Shown: piece after piece, positions 1 to 5,208 of the stretch
Layout: each line of letters begins with the position of its first letter
How positions within the stretch are numbered: the first letter of the stretch is position 1
Source: an uncultured Cellvibrionales bacterium
GTDB lineage: Bacteria; Pseudomonadota; Gammaproteobacteria; Pseudomonadales; UBA7434
Reading direction: 5' to 3'
NCBI GenBank assembly: GCA_937897785.1
Contig: CALCNB010000337.1
Coordinates: forward strand, 1-5,208
DNA length: 5,208 nucleotides
Position numbers and translations under genes: made by a program
The notes under the pieces: model-generated
The model's database searches: none
What the model saw: only the letters and a program-made list of their open reading frames with translations
What the model was told of the DNA's origin: nothing

Positions 1-272
1 GAGCTTGAAAGTTCTTTGACTGGCAGGGGGTTCACATAGAAACCGCCACAGCCAGCGTGCTGGTCGTCAATTTGCCAATCCTGTTGGGCTAGCCTGCGAT
101 ACTCTGGCGGCGATAGAATGCCGCTGCTCACAGCGGCCTGTTCTGCGGCGAGGTTTGGGTTTATGCCAGCCGTTACAAGGCCAATTAGCATCAATGGCAT
201 AAGACAGCGGATATTGCCGCGAGCGACGAATTTCGCTGGTGAAAAGGTGCTTGGTAATGCCACAATAGTCAT
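1..272 (-). CDS. lptD: LPS-assembly protein LptD, N-terminal fragment (runs off left edge)
   Basis: LptD is the outer-membrane beta-barrel that, with the lipoprotein LptE, inserts lipopolysaccharide into the outer leaflet. Only the first 90 codons are here, against roughly 780 or more residues for the family. From the ATG at 272-270 the product has basic residues (Lys14, Arg18, Arg22), a hydrophobic stretch at about 24-37, and a plausible signal-peptidase site after NLAA (residue 43). The mature start ends in GCGGFYVNPLP (74-84). A Cys-Gly-Gly-x-Tyr/Phe-Val-x-Pro block soon after the signal peptide is typical of LptD in this group. Cys75 should correspond to E. coli Cys31, which takes part in the structural disulfides. 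An AAGGG lies about 10 nt upstream. An in-frame ATG at 338 would give an unusually long n-region, so 272 is preferred. The gene diverges from amgK, as in Pseudomonas. Identity rests on this short segment and the context. Confidence 0.8.
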   Translation of the reverse strand, partial: MTIVALPSTFSPAKFVARGNIRCLMPLMLIGLVTAGINPNLAAEQAAVSSGILSPPEYRRLAQQDWQIDDQHAGCGGFYVNPLPVKELSS

Positions 273-372
273 GCAATCGTAACCCTTGAATATTGGCCTG
301 CTGATAGTGACCAATGTTGCCGTTGAATAATAAAGCATTCTGCCTCGGGATTCTAAAACCAAGCCTGTTCTT

Positions 373-1398
373 ATGACCGATATTGACGCTAATTTGACAG
401 AATCTGACCCTCGATACCGCCAATTGCAGCGCTGGGTAGGCTCAGTTGTCGAAAATTTACCCATTCACCCCAGCGGCGCAGCCAAGGGGGTATTGATGAA
501 TTGGCAAGCCGTCACTGGTGATGCCAGTGCTCGTCGATATTTTCGTGTCAGTTACTGTGACCAATCTTATATCGTGATGGATGCGCCACCGCCGCAAGAA
601 GCGCTAGGCCCATTCATTGATATTGCCGGCCGGCTTCAAGCCAGTGGCCTGCATGCCCCAAGCATTTTTGCGGCGGATTCTGAGGCGGGGTTTTTGTTGT
701 TGGAGGACTTTGGTCAGACATTATTTCAATCATTGTTAGCCGCTGATCAAGGCCAATGCTTATTTGATCAAGTGAGTCCCTTATTGTCCGTCATGGCTAA
801 AAATACCGCGGCGGATGGCTTGCCGCTATACAGCGCCACACGGTTACAGGCAGAGCTGGATTTATTCCCCCAATGGTTCGCTCAGCAGCATTTAGGACAG
901 GGTTTTAGTCGGTCTGAGCAAGTGGATTGGCGGTTCTTATGCGATCAATTAATCGCTAGCGCAGAAGCGCAACCGCAGGTATTTGTTCACCGTGACTTTC
1001 ACAGTTGCAACTTACACCAGTTGAAAAACGGCGGTGTAGGTATTATCGATTTTCAAGATGCTGTCTTGGGTCCGCTCAGTTATGACTTGGTTTCATGGCT
1101 TTGGGACCGTTATATTACCTGGCCAAGATCAGCATTAGAGACGTGGATTGAGCAGGCGCGGCTTGTTTTAGCGCCTGATATCAGCGCTTCTCAATGGCTG
1201 CGTTATTGTGATTTTATGGCGTTGCAGCGCAATTTAAAAATTATCGGTATCTTTGCCAGGCTGCACTACCGTGATAATAAAGACGGATATTTGGCCATGA
1301 CCCCACGGTTCATTGATTACGTACTTGATCTCCTGCCTCGCTATCCCGAGTTAGGGCCAGCGTGTGATTGGCTACCGGCATGGCTGCAAGCACGATGA
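373..1398 (+). CDS. amgK: N-acetylmuramate/N-acetylglucosamine kinase AmgK
   Basis: AmgK phosphorylates the anomeric carbon of MurNAc and GlcNAc released during peptidoglycan turnover, using ATP, in the cytoplasm. Its MurNAc-1-phosphate product is the substrate of MurU, encoded next. The 341-residue product has the aminoglycoside-phosphotransferase/choline-kinase fold in order: an N-terminal helix (about 15-27), the nucleotide loop GDASARRYFRV (49-59), YIVMDAPP (66-73), the hinge LLLEDFG (108-114), the catalytic loop VHRDFHSCNLH (205-215) with Asp208 as the expected base and Asn213, the metal-binding IDFQDA (Asp226), and GPLSYDLVS (233-241). Length is usual for the family. No clear Shine-Dalgarno precedes the ATG at 373. 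A good one (AAGGGGG, 484-490) precedes an in-frame ATG at 496, but starting there would remove the N-terminal helix usual in the family. The stop codon overlaps the murU start, so the two are very likely co-transcribed and translationally coupled. Confidence 0.93.
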   Translation: MTDIDANLTESDPRYRQLQRWVGSVVENLPIHPSGAAKGVLMNWQAVTGDASARRYFRVSYCDQSYIVMDAPPPQEALGPFIDIAGRLQASGLHAPSIFAADSEAGFLLLEDFGQTLFQSLLAADQGQCLFDQVSPLLSVMAKNTAADGLPLYSATRLQAELDLFPQWFAQQHLGQGFSRSEQVDWRFLCDQLIASAEAQPQVFVHRDFHSCNLHQLKNGGVGIIDFQDAVLGPLSYDLVSWLWDRYITWPRSALETWIEQARLVLAPDISASQWLRYCDFMALQRNLKIIGIFARLHYRDNKDGYLAMTPRFIDYVLDLLPRYPELGPACDWLPAWLQAR

Positions 1399-2102
1399 CA
1401 GATCAAATTAAAAAAGCCATGATTCTAGCGGCGGGTCGAGGTGAGCGGATGCGCCCGCTCACCGATCATTTGCCAAAACCTTTGGTTGAGGTGCAAAACA
1501 AACCTTTAATTGTTCATCACATTGAGCGCTTGGCAGCGGCTGGCGTTGAAGAAATTATAATCAACCATGCCCATTTAGGTCATCTCATTGAGCGGCGTTT
1601 AGGTGATGGCCATCAATGGGGGGTGAAGATTCATTATTCGGCGGAAGTCAGCGGCGGGCTTGAGACAGCGGGCGGTATCATTCAGGCGCTGCCGCTACTG
1701 GGTAAGCAGTCTTTTTTATTGATTAATGGCGATGTATGGACGGATATTGACTTCTCGCACTTACTGGCGCATTCGCTTGCAGGGTATTGGGCGCATTTGG
1801 TACTGGTAGATAACCCTAGCCATCATGCCGAGGGTGATTTTGATTTGCTCGATAATGGTGAAGTGCTTGAAAGCGCAGGCCAAACAGCTGCTGCGAGCCG
1901 CTTAACGTATAGTGGAATCGCTGTGATTTCGCCTGCCTTGTTTGGCGCAGTGTTGCCATTTGAGGGTCGTTTAGCGCTGGGGCCATTGCTGCGTGAAGCC
2001 ATGCGTGGCGAGCAGGTCAGCGGTGAGTATTTTCAGGGAGAATGGGCCGACATTGGTACGCTCGCTCGCTGGCAGTCACTGCAGGATAAGCTGTCTGACT
2101 AA
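1395..2102 (+). CDS. murU: N-acetylmuramate alpha-1-phosphate uridylyltransferase MurU
   Basis: MurU converts MurNAc-1-phosphate and UTP to UDP-MurNAc, feeding recycled sugar into peptidoglycan synthesis downstream of MurA/MurB. In pseudomonads this route is known to give intrinsic fosfomycin tolerance. From the ATG at 1395 the product is 235 residues, normal for the family. It is a sugar-nucleotidyltransferase of Rossmann type: AMILAAGRGERMRPLT (8-23) is the nucleotide-binding signature, followed by the conserved Lys28 in LPKPL, LETAGGI (89-95), NGDVW (111-115) with metal-binding Asp113, the segment VLVDNPSHHAEGDF (136-149), and WADIGTL (217-223) with the second expected metal-ligand Asp219. 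The ATG shares ATGA with the amgK stop, which is why I chose it over in-frame TTG (1368) and ATG (1380) codons upstream. No strong Shine-Dalgarno is visible, consistent with coupling to amgK translation. I see no damage in the reading frame. Confidence 0.93.
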   Translation: MTDQIKKAMILAAGRGERMRPLTDHLPKPLVEVQNKPLIVHHIERLAAAGVEEIIINHAHLGHLIERRLGDGHQWGVKIHYSAEVSGGLETAGGIIQALPLLGKQSFLLINGDVWTDIDFSHLLAHSLAGYWAHLVLVDNPSHHAEGDFDLLDNGEVLESAGQTAAASRLTYSGIAVISPALFGAVLPFEGRLALGPLLREAMRGEQVSGEYFQGEWADIGTLARWQSLQDKLSD

Positions 2103-2112
2103 CGGCAGGAAT

Positions 2113-2150
2113 AATCAATTAAGCTATTGATTTAATTAATATTATTTTTT
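2113..2150. terminator. possible weak terminator between convergent murU and DUF3530 genes
   Basis: A perfect 7-bp inverted repeat, AATCAAT (2113-2119) and ATTGATT (2126-2132), encloses a 6-nt loop in the 39-bp gap between converging genes. On the plus strand it is followed by AT-rich sequence with a T6 run at 2145-2150. The stem is almost entirely A/T and the T-run starts 12 nt after it, so an efficient intrinsic terminator is doubtful. On the minus strand there is no good T-run. Confidence 0.3.
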
Positions 2151-3011
2151 AAACTCAGTGGCTATCCACTCTTGAATTCGCCGACTGCTATAGCGAATAG
2201 CAGCCTGACCCTTAGGCACAGAGATTTGCCGATAATTTTGACCGAAGCCGGCTAGCTGAAACTGTCGACGGCGGTTGATTTTGTCCTGCGCAAGCAAGTC
2301 TGCCGGGAGAATATCCAACAAAGTGATCTGGCTACTCGCGAGCTGCTGGAGTTTATCGCTAGATAACAGCAGGTGATCTAACTGCCAGAGCACTAAACCG
2401 CTGGTAATTTCAGGTCGTGTAATCGCCGTTTCTATGGCCAATTGAGCGGATAAGCGATCCGCAATGAGCGCAGTAGAGCCGGCGCCTTGGGCCATCATAT
2501 GATCAACCGCTTGATTCGTTCTATGAATGGCAAGTCGGTGGTGGGCATCGTTGACGAGCTCATTAGCATGCTGGCTGGGTTGAGCAGGCAATGCCACGAT
2601 TAGTGCACTCCATCCGGCAATCGGCAAGTCACGGTAGAGTGTTTGCAGTAGCCCACCATCCGCCATCTGATGGGGCTGGCTAGGCAGTAAAATAATGGCC
2701 ATTTGAGCGGCGTCGAAGGCCGGTCGATAAAGGCTCAAAAAGGGCTGATCATCGGTTTTCAGCCACAGGACTTCGGTGGGCTCAACCGCCGCCGCCAAGG
2801 CTTGCATGGTTAGATCGGCTGAGCGTTGGTGATCGCGAGTCGCTGCAGAGACGGCATTTTTATCGGCTGCCCAGCCAAGCTGGCTGCTAACCACCAGCCA
2901 AAGTACCAGCGACGAGGCGATAAAAGTCGCCATGATTTTAGCTATTTGAGCTGAAAATTGCGCTAAATAGCGTCGAATCCAGTAAATAAGTGTGCTAGTC
3001 GGCCGCGACAT
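2142..3011 (-). CDS. exported DUF3530-like protein (alpha/beta-hydrolase-type fold), function unknown
   Basis: The biochemical function is not known to me. The 289-residue product has a basic N-terminal region of about 26 residues, a hydrophobic segment at about 27-44 and a plausible cleavage site after GWAA (residue 49), suggesting periplasmic export or a membrane anchor. Residues 80-145 resemble the DUF3530 pattern: a strand AIILLP (105-110), then a GG (119-120) and LYRDLPIAGWSALIVALPAQP (125-145 region) matching the usual 'pLr..Lp..GW.tl...lP'. At the usual nucleophile-elbow position this copy reads STALIADRLSAQLA (179-192), with no G-x-S-x-G motif, so classical hydrolase activity is doubtful. 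AAGGAG precedes the ATG at 3011 by a long 13 nt. The next in-frame codons upstream include a stop, and Met27 has no Shine-Dalgarno, so 3011 is kept. The gene is monocistronic, convergent with murU and divergent from rpe. Family assignment is from memory of the pattern and moderately certain. Confidence 0.65.
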   Translation of the reverse strand: MSRPTSTLIYWIRRYLAQFSAQIAKIMATFIASSLVLWLVVSSQLGWAADKNAVSAATRDHQRSADLTMQALAAAVEPTEVLWLKTDDQPFLSLYRPAFDAAQMAIILLPSQPHQMADGGLLQTLYRDLPIAGWSALIVALPAQPSQHANELVNDAHHRLAIHRTNQAVDHMMAQGAGSTALIADRLSAQLAIETAITRPEITSGLVLWQLDHLLLSSDKLQQLASSQITLLDILPADLLAQDKINRRRQFQLAGFGQNYRQISVPKGQAAIRYSSRRIQEWIATEFKK

Positions 3012-3040
3012 TGTTCAGTAAAATCTCCTTAAATGAATCA

Positions 3041-3078
3041 CTGGGGTCATCTTAGCGCAAAACGCTGGACTTACCCAG
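3041..3078. repeat. nested imperfect dyad in the divergent DUF3530/rpe intergenic region
   Basis: Two inverted repeats share the same centre near 3060: an outer CTGGG (3041-3045) with CCCAG (3074-3078), and an inner AGCG (3054-3057) with CGCT (3063-3066). The centre is almost the midpoint of the 92-bp gap between two divergent start codons. It could be an operator acting on both genes or a leader-RNA hairpin. No convincing -35/-10 pair could be assigned around it, and repeats this short can occur by chance. Confidence 0.3.
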
Positions 3079-3103
3079 ATCGCTTATTTAACAGGTAATA
3101 CTC

Positions 3104-3775
3104 ATGATGGATTTTAAAATCGCCCCGTCTATTTTAGCCGCTGATTTTGCGCGCCTTGGTGAAGAGGTTGAGACAGTACTGGCAGCTGGTGCTGATATTG
3201 TGCACTTTGACGTGATGGATAATCACTATGTGCCTAATTTGACCATCGGTCCAATGGTTTGTAAGGCATTGCGCGACTACGGCATTACTGCGCCTATTGA
3301 TGTGCATTTAATGGTAAGCCCAGTTGATCGTATTATTGGCGATTTCGCTGAGGCGGGAGCCAGCTATATTACCTTTCATCCCGAGGCGAGCGAGCATGTC
3401 GATCGCTCACTGCAGTTAATTAAGGATGCGGGCTGTCAAGCGGGTTTGGTCTTTAATCCGGCCACTCCCTTGGATGCAGCCAGCTATGTCATGGATAAAA
3501 TTGACATGTTGTTATTGATGTCGGTTAATCCCGGATTTGGCGGTCAATCTTTTATTCCCACCACCCTGTCTAAACTGGCTGAGGCGCGTGAATTAATCGA
3601 TTCTGTGGCCCACGACATTCGCTTAGAGGTTGACGGTGGAATTTCAGTTCAAAACATTGCCGAAGTAGCAGCGGCGGGCGCTGATACTTTCGTAGCAGGG
3701 TCAGCGATTTTTAACCAACCGGATTACCGTGTTGTTATCGAGCAAATGCGCGCTGAGCTGGCTTCGCTGGTATAA
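3104..3775 (+). CDS. rpe: ribulose-phosphate 3-epimerase
   Basis: Rpe interconverts D-ribulose 5-phosphate and D-xylulose 5-phosphate in the pentose phosphate pathway, in the cytoplasm. The 223-residue product is full length and a TIM barrel with every expected active-site element: IAPSILAADF (6-15) with Ser9, VHFDVMDNHYVPN (33-45) with metal ligands His34 and catalytic Asp36, DVHLMV (66-71) with His68, FHPEAS (91-96), MSVNPGFGGQ (139-148), LEVDGG (174-179) with catalytic Asp177, and the phosphate-binding FVAGSAIF (196-203). The start lies at the first of two tandem ATGs, 8 nt after AGG at 3093-3095; the second ATG would be 11 nt away. The similarity to pseudomonad Rpe is strong along the whole length. 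In pseudomonads rpe is usually followed by gph and trpE. Here trpE follows without gph. I see no terminator just after the stop, so some readthrough into the trpE leader is possible. Confidence 0.96.
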   Translation: MMDFKIAPSILAADFARLGEEVETVLAAGADIVHFDVMDNHYVPNLTIGPMVCKALRDYGITAPIDVHLMVSPVDRIIGDFAEAGASYITFHPEASEHVDRSLQLIKDAGCQAGLVFNPATPLDAASYVMDKIDMLLLMSVNPGFGGQSFIPTTLSKLAEARELIDSVAHDIRLEVDGGISVQNIAEVAAAGADTFVAGSAIFNQPDYRVVIEQMRAELASLV

Positions 3776-3804
3776 AACGGCCCATTAAAGGCATAATAAA
3801 CGGC

Positions 3805-3832
3805 TTGCGAGCGTGACGGACTGCGCTACAAT
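3805..3832 (+). promoter_or_regulatory. sigma70-type promoter of the trpE leader transcript
   Basis: A -35 TTGCGA (3805-3810, four of six matches to TTGACA) and a -10 TACAAT (3827-3832, five of six matches to TATAAT) are separated by 16 bp. Transcription would start near 3839, giving a leader of about 200 nt before trpE that begins shortly before the leader ORF. Position relative to that ORF and to the attenuator structures is what makes this pair convincing. Confidence 0.6.
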
Positions 3833-3872
3833 GAACATCTACCCTTTTCAACTGATCTAGACGGATAGCGTG

Positions 3873-3923
3873 GTGAATACAGTGATTAAGAAAAATAGTT
3901 TTCGACGATGGCGTTGGCAATAA
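3873..3923 (+). CDS. trpL: putative trp leader peptide, 16 aa with two Trp codons near its end
   Basis: This short ORF starts with GTG and encodes MNTVIKKNSFRRWRWQ. Trp codons lie at 3909-3911 and 3915-3917, separated by one Arg codon and followed by Gln and the TAA stop at 3921-3923. Two Trp residues in 16, placed just before the stop and upstream of terminator-like structures, are the mark of a ribosome-sensing attenuator peptide like E. coli TrpL. GGA at 3863-3865 lies 7 nt before the chosen GTG; another GTG directly upstream (3870) is possible. An in-frame TAG at 3858-3860 closes the frame. The peptide itself probably has no function: its translation rate reports charged tRNA-Trp supply. 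The Shine-Dalgarno is weak and the start is non-ATG. Confidence 0.72.
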   Translation: MNTVIKKNSFRRWRWQ

Positions 3924-3936
3924 GCGCTAATTTGCA

Positions 3937-3969
3937 TTGATGTCGCGTTGATGTCGCGTTGATGTCGGC
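3937..3969 (+). repeat. three tandem 11-bp repeats in the trpE leader
   Basis: TTGATGTCGCG occurs exactly at 3937-3947 and 3948-3958, then as TTGATGTCGGC at 3959-3969 with the last two bases exchanged. A partial fourth unit, TTGAT, follows at 3970-3974. The repeats lie between the leader ORF stop and the T-run, so they form part of the RNA expected to switch between structures. Each perfect copy contains GTCGCGT, which can pair with ATGCGAC at 3984-3990 using one G-U pair. Confidence 0.9.
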
Positions 3970-4001
3970 TTGATACCCAATGCATGCGACTACTATTTTT
4001 T
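3953..4001 (+). terminator. candidate intrinsic terminator of the trpE attenuator
   Basis: The 3' arm ATGCGAC (3984-3990) is followed by TACTA and a T6 run at 3996-4001. It can pair with GTCGCGT of repeat copy 2 (3953-3959), seven pairs including one G-U, with a long loop. Alternatively it pairs with copy 3 (GTCG at 3964-3967, then C and TG after a bulge and a mismatch) with a 10-nt loop. The stem is imperfect and 5 nt separate it from the T-run, so termination may be modest. Confidence 0.45.
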
Positions 4002-4038
4002 GACACTAAACCCAATTAATTGACAGTCTGGATTGACC

Positions 4039-5208
4039 ATGAATCTTAACCTCGAACAATTTACCGAACTGGCCCAAGCTGGCTATAACCGAATACCGGT
4101 GAGCCGTGAAGTGTTGGCCGATATGGACACACCGCTCAGCGCCTATCATAAATTAGCGGCCGGCCCTTACTCTTATTTATTTGAATCCGTTCAGGGTGGC
4201 GAGAAGTGGGGTCGCTACTCGATCATTGGCTTGCCTTGCCAAACGGTATTAAAAGTATTTGATGAAGCCATCACTGTGGAACATAACGGAAAAATAATTG
4301 AACAAGCGTCGATGGCTGATCCGTTGGTGTTTGTCGAGCAATTTCAACAGCGTTACCGCGCGCCAGAGTTGGCGGGTTTGCCGACTTTTTTCGGTGGTTT
4401 AGTGGGCTACTTTGCCTATGACACGGTTCGTTATGTCGAGCCAAAATTAAAAGTTTCGACGCCGGATGATGAATTGGGCACCCCCGATATTTTACTGATG
4501 GTGTCAGAACAGGTGTTAGTATTTGATAATTTGGCCGGTAAGATTCATATCATCAGCCATGCTGATCCCAGTGCAGAAACCGCTGAGACCCTTGAGCAGC
4601 GAGCGGCGCTAGCGTTACAAAGAGCCTGCGATCGTATCGATGAGCTGGCAGCCAAATTGCCAATGCTGGCCGAGCCCTTGCCGACTATTGGTCTTGCTGG
4701 TGTTCAGTCTGATCAAGTGCCTACATTGACAGAGGAAGATTTTAAATCCGGTTTTAGTCAGGCTGATTACGAACAAGTGGTTGAAAAAATTAAAGCTTAC
4801 ACGCTGGCCGGTGATGTGATGCAAGTCGTGCCTTCGCAACGGATGCGCGCCCCCTTTACTGCTCCCTCAATAAATCTCTATCGTGCTTTGCGCGGCTTGA
4901 ACCCTTCACCTTATATGTATTTCTTAGACCTTAAGGACTTTCAAATCGTTGGTTCTTCACCAGAGATTTTAGCCCGTGTTGAAGATCAACTGGTCACCGT
5001 AAGACCGATTGCCGGCACTCGGCGACGCGGTTATGACGAGGCAGAAGATAAAGCCTTAGAGGCGGAATTATTGGCTGACCCTAAAGAGATAGCCGAGCAT
5101 TTGATGTTGATTGATCTTGGCCGTAACGACGCAGGGCGAGTTGCCGAAATTGGTAGCGTTAACTTAACCGATAAAATGATTGTTGAGCGCTATTCGCATG
5201 TGATGCAC
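4039..5208 (+). CDS. trpE: anthranilate synthase component I (runs off right edge)
   Basis: TrpE makes anthranilate from chorismate and ammonia, the first committed step of tryptophan synthesis, with the glutamine amidotransferase TrpG. The open frame covers 390 codons, about four fifths of the usual 490-500. The N-terminus carries a YNRIPV block (16-21). The regulatory region YLFESVQGGEKWGRYSIIG (46-64) holds the LLES-type tryptophan-binding motif with Ser50, which with NPSPYMYFL (288-296) suggests normal feedback inhibition. The chorismate-binding domain follows from about 240: GDVMQVVPSQR (258-268), GSSPEIL (305-311), RPIAGTRRRG (322-331), EHLMLIDLGRNDAGRV (353-368) with catalytic His354, and ERYSHVMH at the edge. 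The ATG lies 6 nt after GGA (4030-4032). No frameshift is seen. Transcription probably comes from 3805-3832 through the attenuator. No trpG is in the window; it could lie downstream or elsewhere. Confidence 0.96.
   Translation, partial: MNLNLEQFTELAQAGYNRIPVSREVLADMDTPLSAYHKLAAGPYSYLFESVQGGEKWGRYSIIGLPCQTVLKVFDEAITVEHNGKIIEQASMADPLVFVEQFQQRYRAPELAGLPTFFGGLVGYFAYDTVRYVEPKLKVSTPDDELGTPDILLMVSEQVLVFDNLAGKIHIISHADPSAETAETLEQRAALALQRACDRIDELAAKLPMLAEPLPTIGLAGVQSDQVPTLTEEDFKSGFSQADYEQVVEKIKAYTLAGDVMQVVPSQRMRAPFTAPSINLYRALRGLNPSPYMYFLDLKDFQIVGSSPEILARVEDQLVTVRPIAGTRRRGYDEAEDKALEAELLADPKEIAEHLMLIDLGRNDAGRVAEIGSVNLTDKMIVERYSHVMH

Larger units (their letters stand above)
3909..4001 (+). promoter_or_regulatory. 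candidate tryptophan attenuator upstream of trpE
   Basis: The region runs from the Trp codons of the leader ORF to a T-run. Two inverted repeats cross and so cannot form together except as a pseudoknot. The first is a perfect 7-bp pair, TGCATTG (3933-3939) with CAATGCA (3978-3984), the candidate antiterminator. The second pairs ATGCGAC (3984-3990) with GTCGCGT, or a shorter GTCG version, in the tandem repeats, the candidate terminator. The 5' arm of the antiterminator begins 10 nt after the leader stop. A ribosome stalled at Trp codons should leave it free, while one that reaches the stop would at least partly mask it. That is the expected logic for high trpE expression when tryptophan is scarce. 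The fold was worked out by hand, without energies. Confidence 0.6.

Noticed and set aside
270..338. lptD start at the ATG at 338
   Set aside because: GAGG lies 4 nt upstream, but the n-region before the hydrophobic segment would reach about 45 residues. The start at 272 fits a signal peptide better, though it is not proven.
273..372. Promoters for lptD and amgK, including TATTAT on the minus strand (327-332) and TTGCCG (317-322) on the plus strand
   Set aside because: No partner hexamer at 16-18 bp scored well enough. Promoters must lie here but I cannot place them.
67..423. 118-codon minus-strand open frame
   Set aside because: It overlaps the real lptD 5' end on the same strand in another frame and the amgK start. 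Its sequence is rich in Arg/Pro/His with no domain, while the lptD frame shows a signal peptide and a family motif.
1368..1394. Longer murU start at TTG 1368 or ATG 1380
   Set aside because: The added residues are not part of the family. The ATG at 1395 gives the normal length and the typical ATGA overlap with amgK.
3849..3862. TrpR-like operator around the CTAG near 3857
   Set aside because: Only one CTAG core is present, without the second half of the TrpR palindrome. The position after the -10 is suggestive but the sequence match is too weak.
3735..3920. 61-codon minus-strand open frame
   Set aside because: It is antisense to the rpe 3' end and the trp leader, has no recognisable motif, and is better explained by the promoter and leader on the plus strand.
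4615..4839. 74-codon minus-strand open frame
   Set aside because: It is a shadow antisense to the well-conserved trpE coding sequence.

Overview
The window reads as ordinary chromosomal core sequence from a gammaproteobacterium of the Pseudomonas-like or marine type. It has moderate GC (judged by eye), dense genes, and the lptD / amgK-murU / rpe-trpE neighbourhood known from pseudomonads and relatives. I cannot name the genus. I see no insertion sequence, phage gene, CRISPR array, tRNA or rRNA.

Left part (1-2102): the 5' end of lptD, the outer-membrane LPS translocon gene, runs leftward out of the window. About 100 bp away and divergent, amgK and murU form a tight two-gene operon with an ATGA stop/start overlap. 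They encode the anabolic cell-wall recycling route (MurNAc/GlcNAc to MurNAc-1-P to UDP-MurNAc) that bypasses MurA. Middle (2103-3103): a leftward gene for an exported DUF3530-like protein converges on murU and diverges from rpe.

Right part (3104-5208): rpe (ribulose-phosphate 3-epimerase) is followed by a 263-bp gap and then trpE (anthranilate synthase component I), which runs off the right edge. In pseudomonads gph usually sits between rpe and trpE; here it is absent from that position. The gap is not empty. It holds a sigma70-type promoter, a GTG-started 16-codon leader ORF ending Arg-Arg-Trp-Arg-Trp-Gln, a tandem 11-bp repeat, two mutually exclusive inverted repeats and a T-run. Together these are a candidate tryptophan-responsive transcription attenuator for trpE. 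This is the most interesting feature of the window, especially because the repeats supply redundant competing stem arms.

The lptD fragment, the leader peptide and trpE were found by reading the sequence directly. Two of them run off a window edge and the third is very short.
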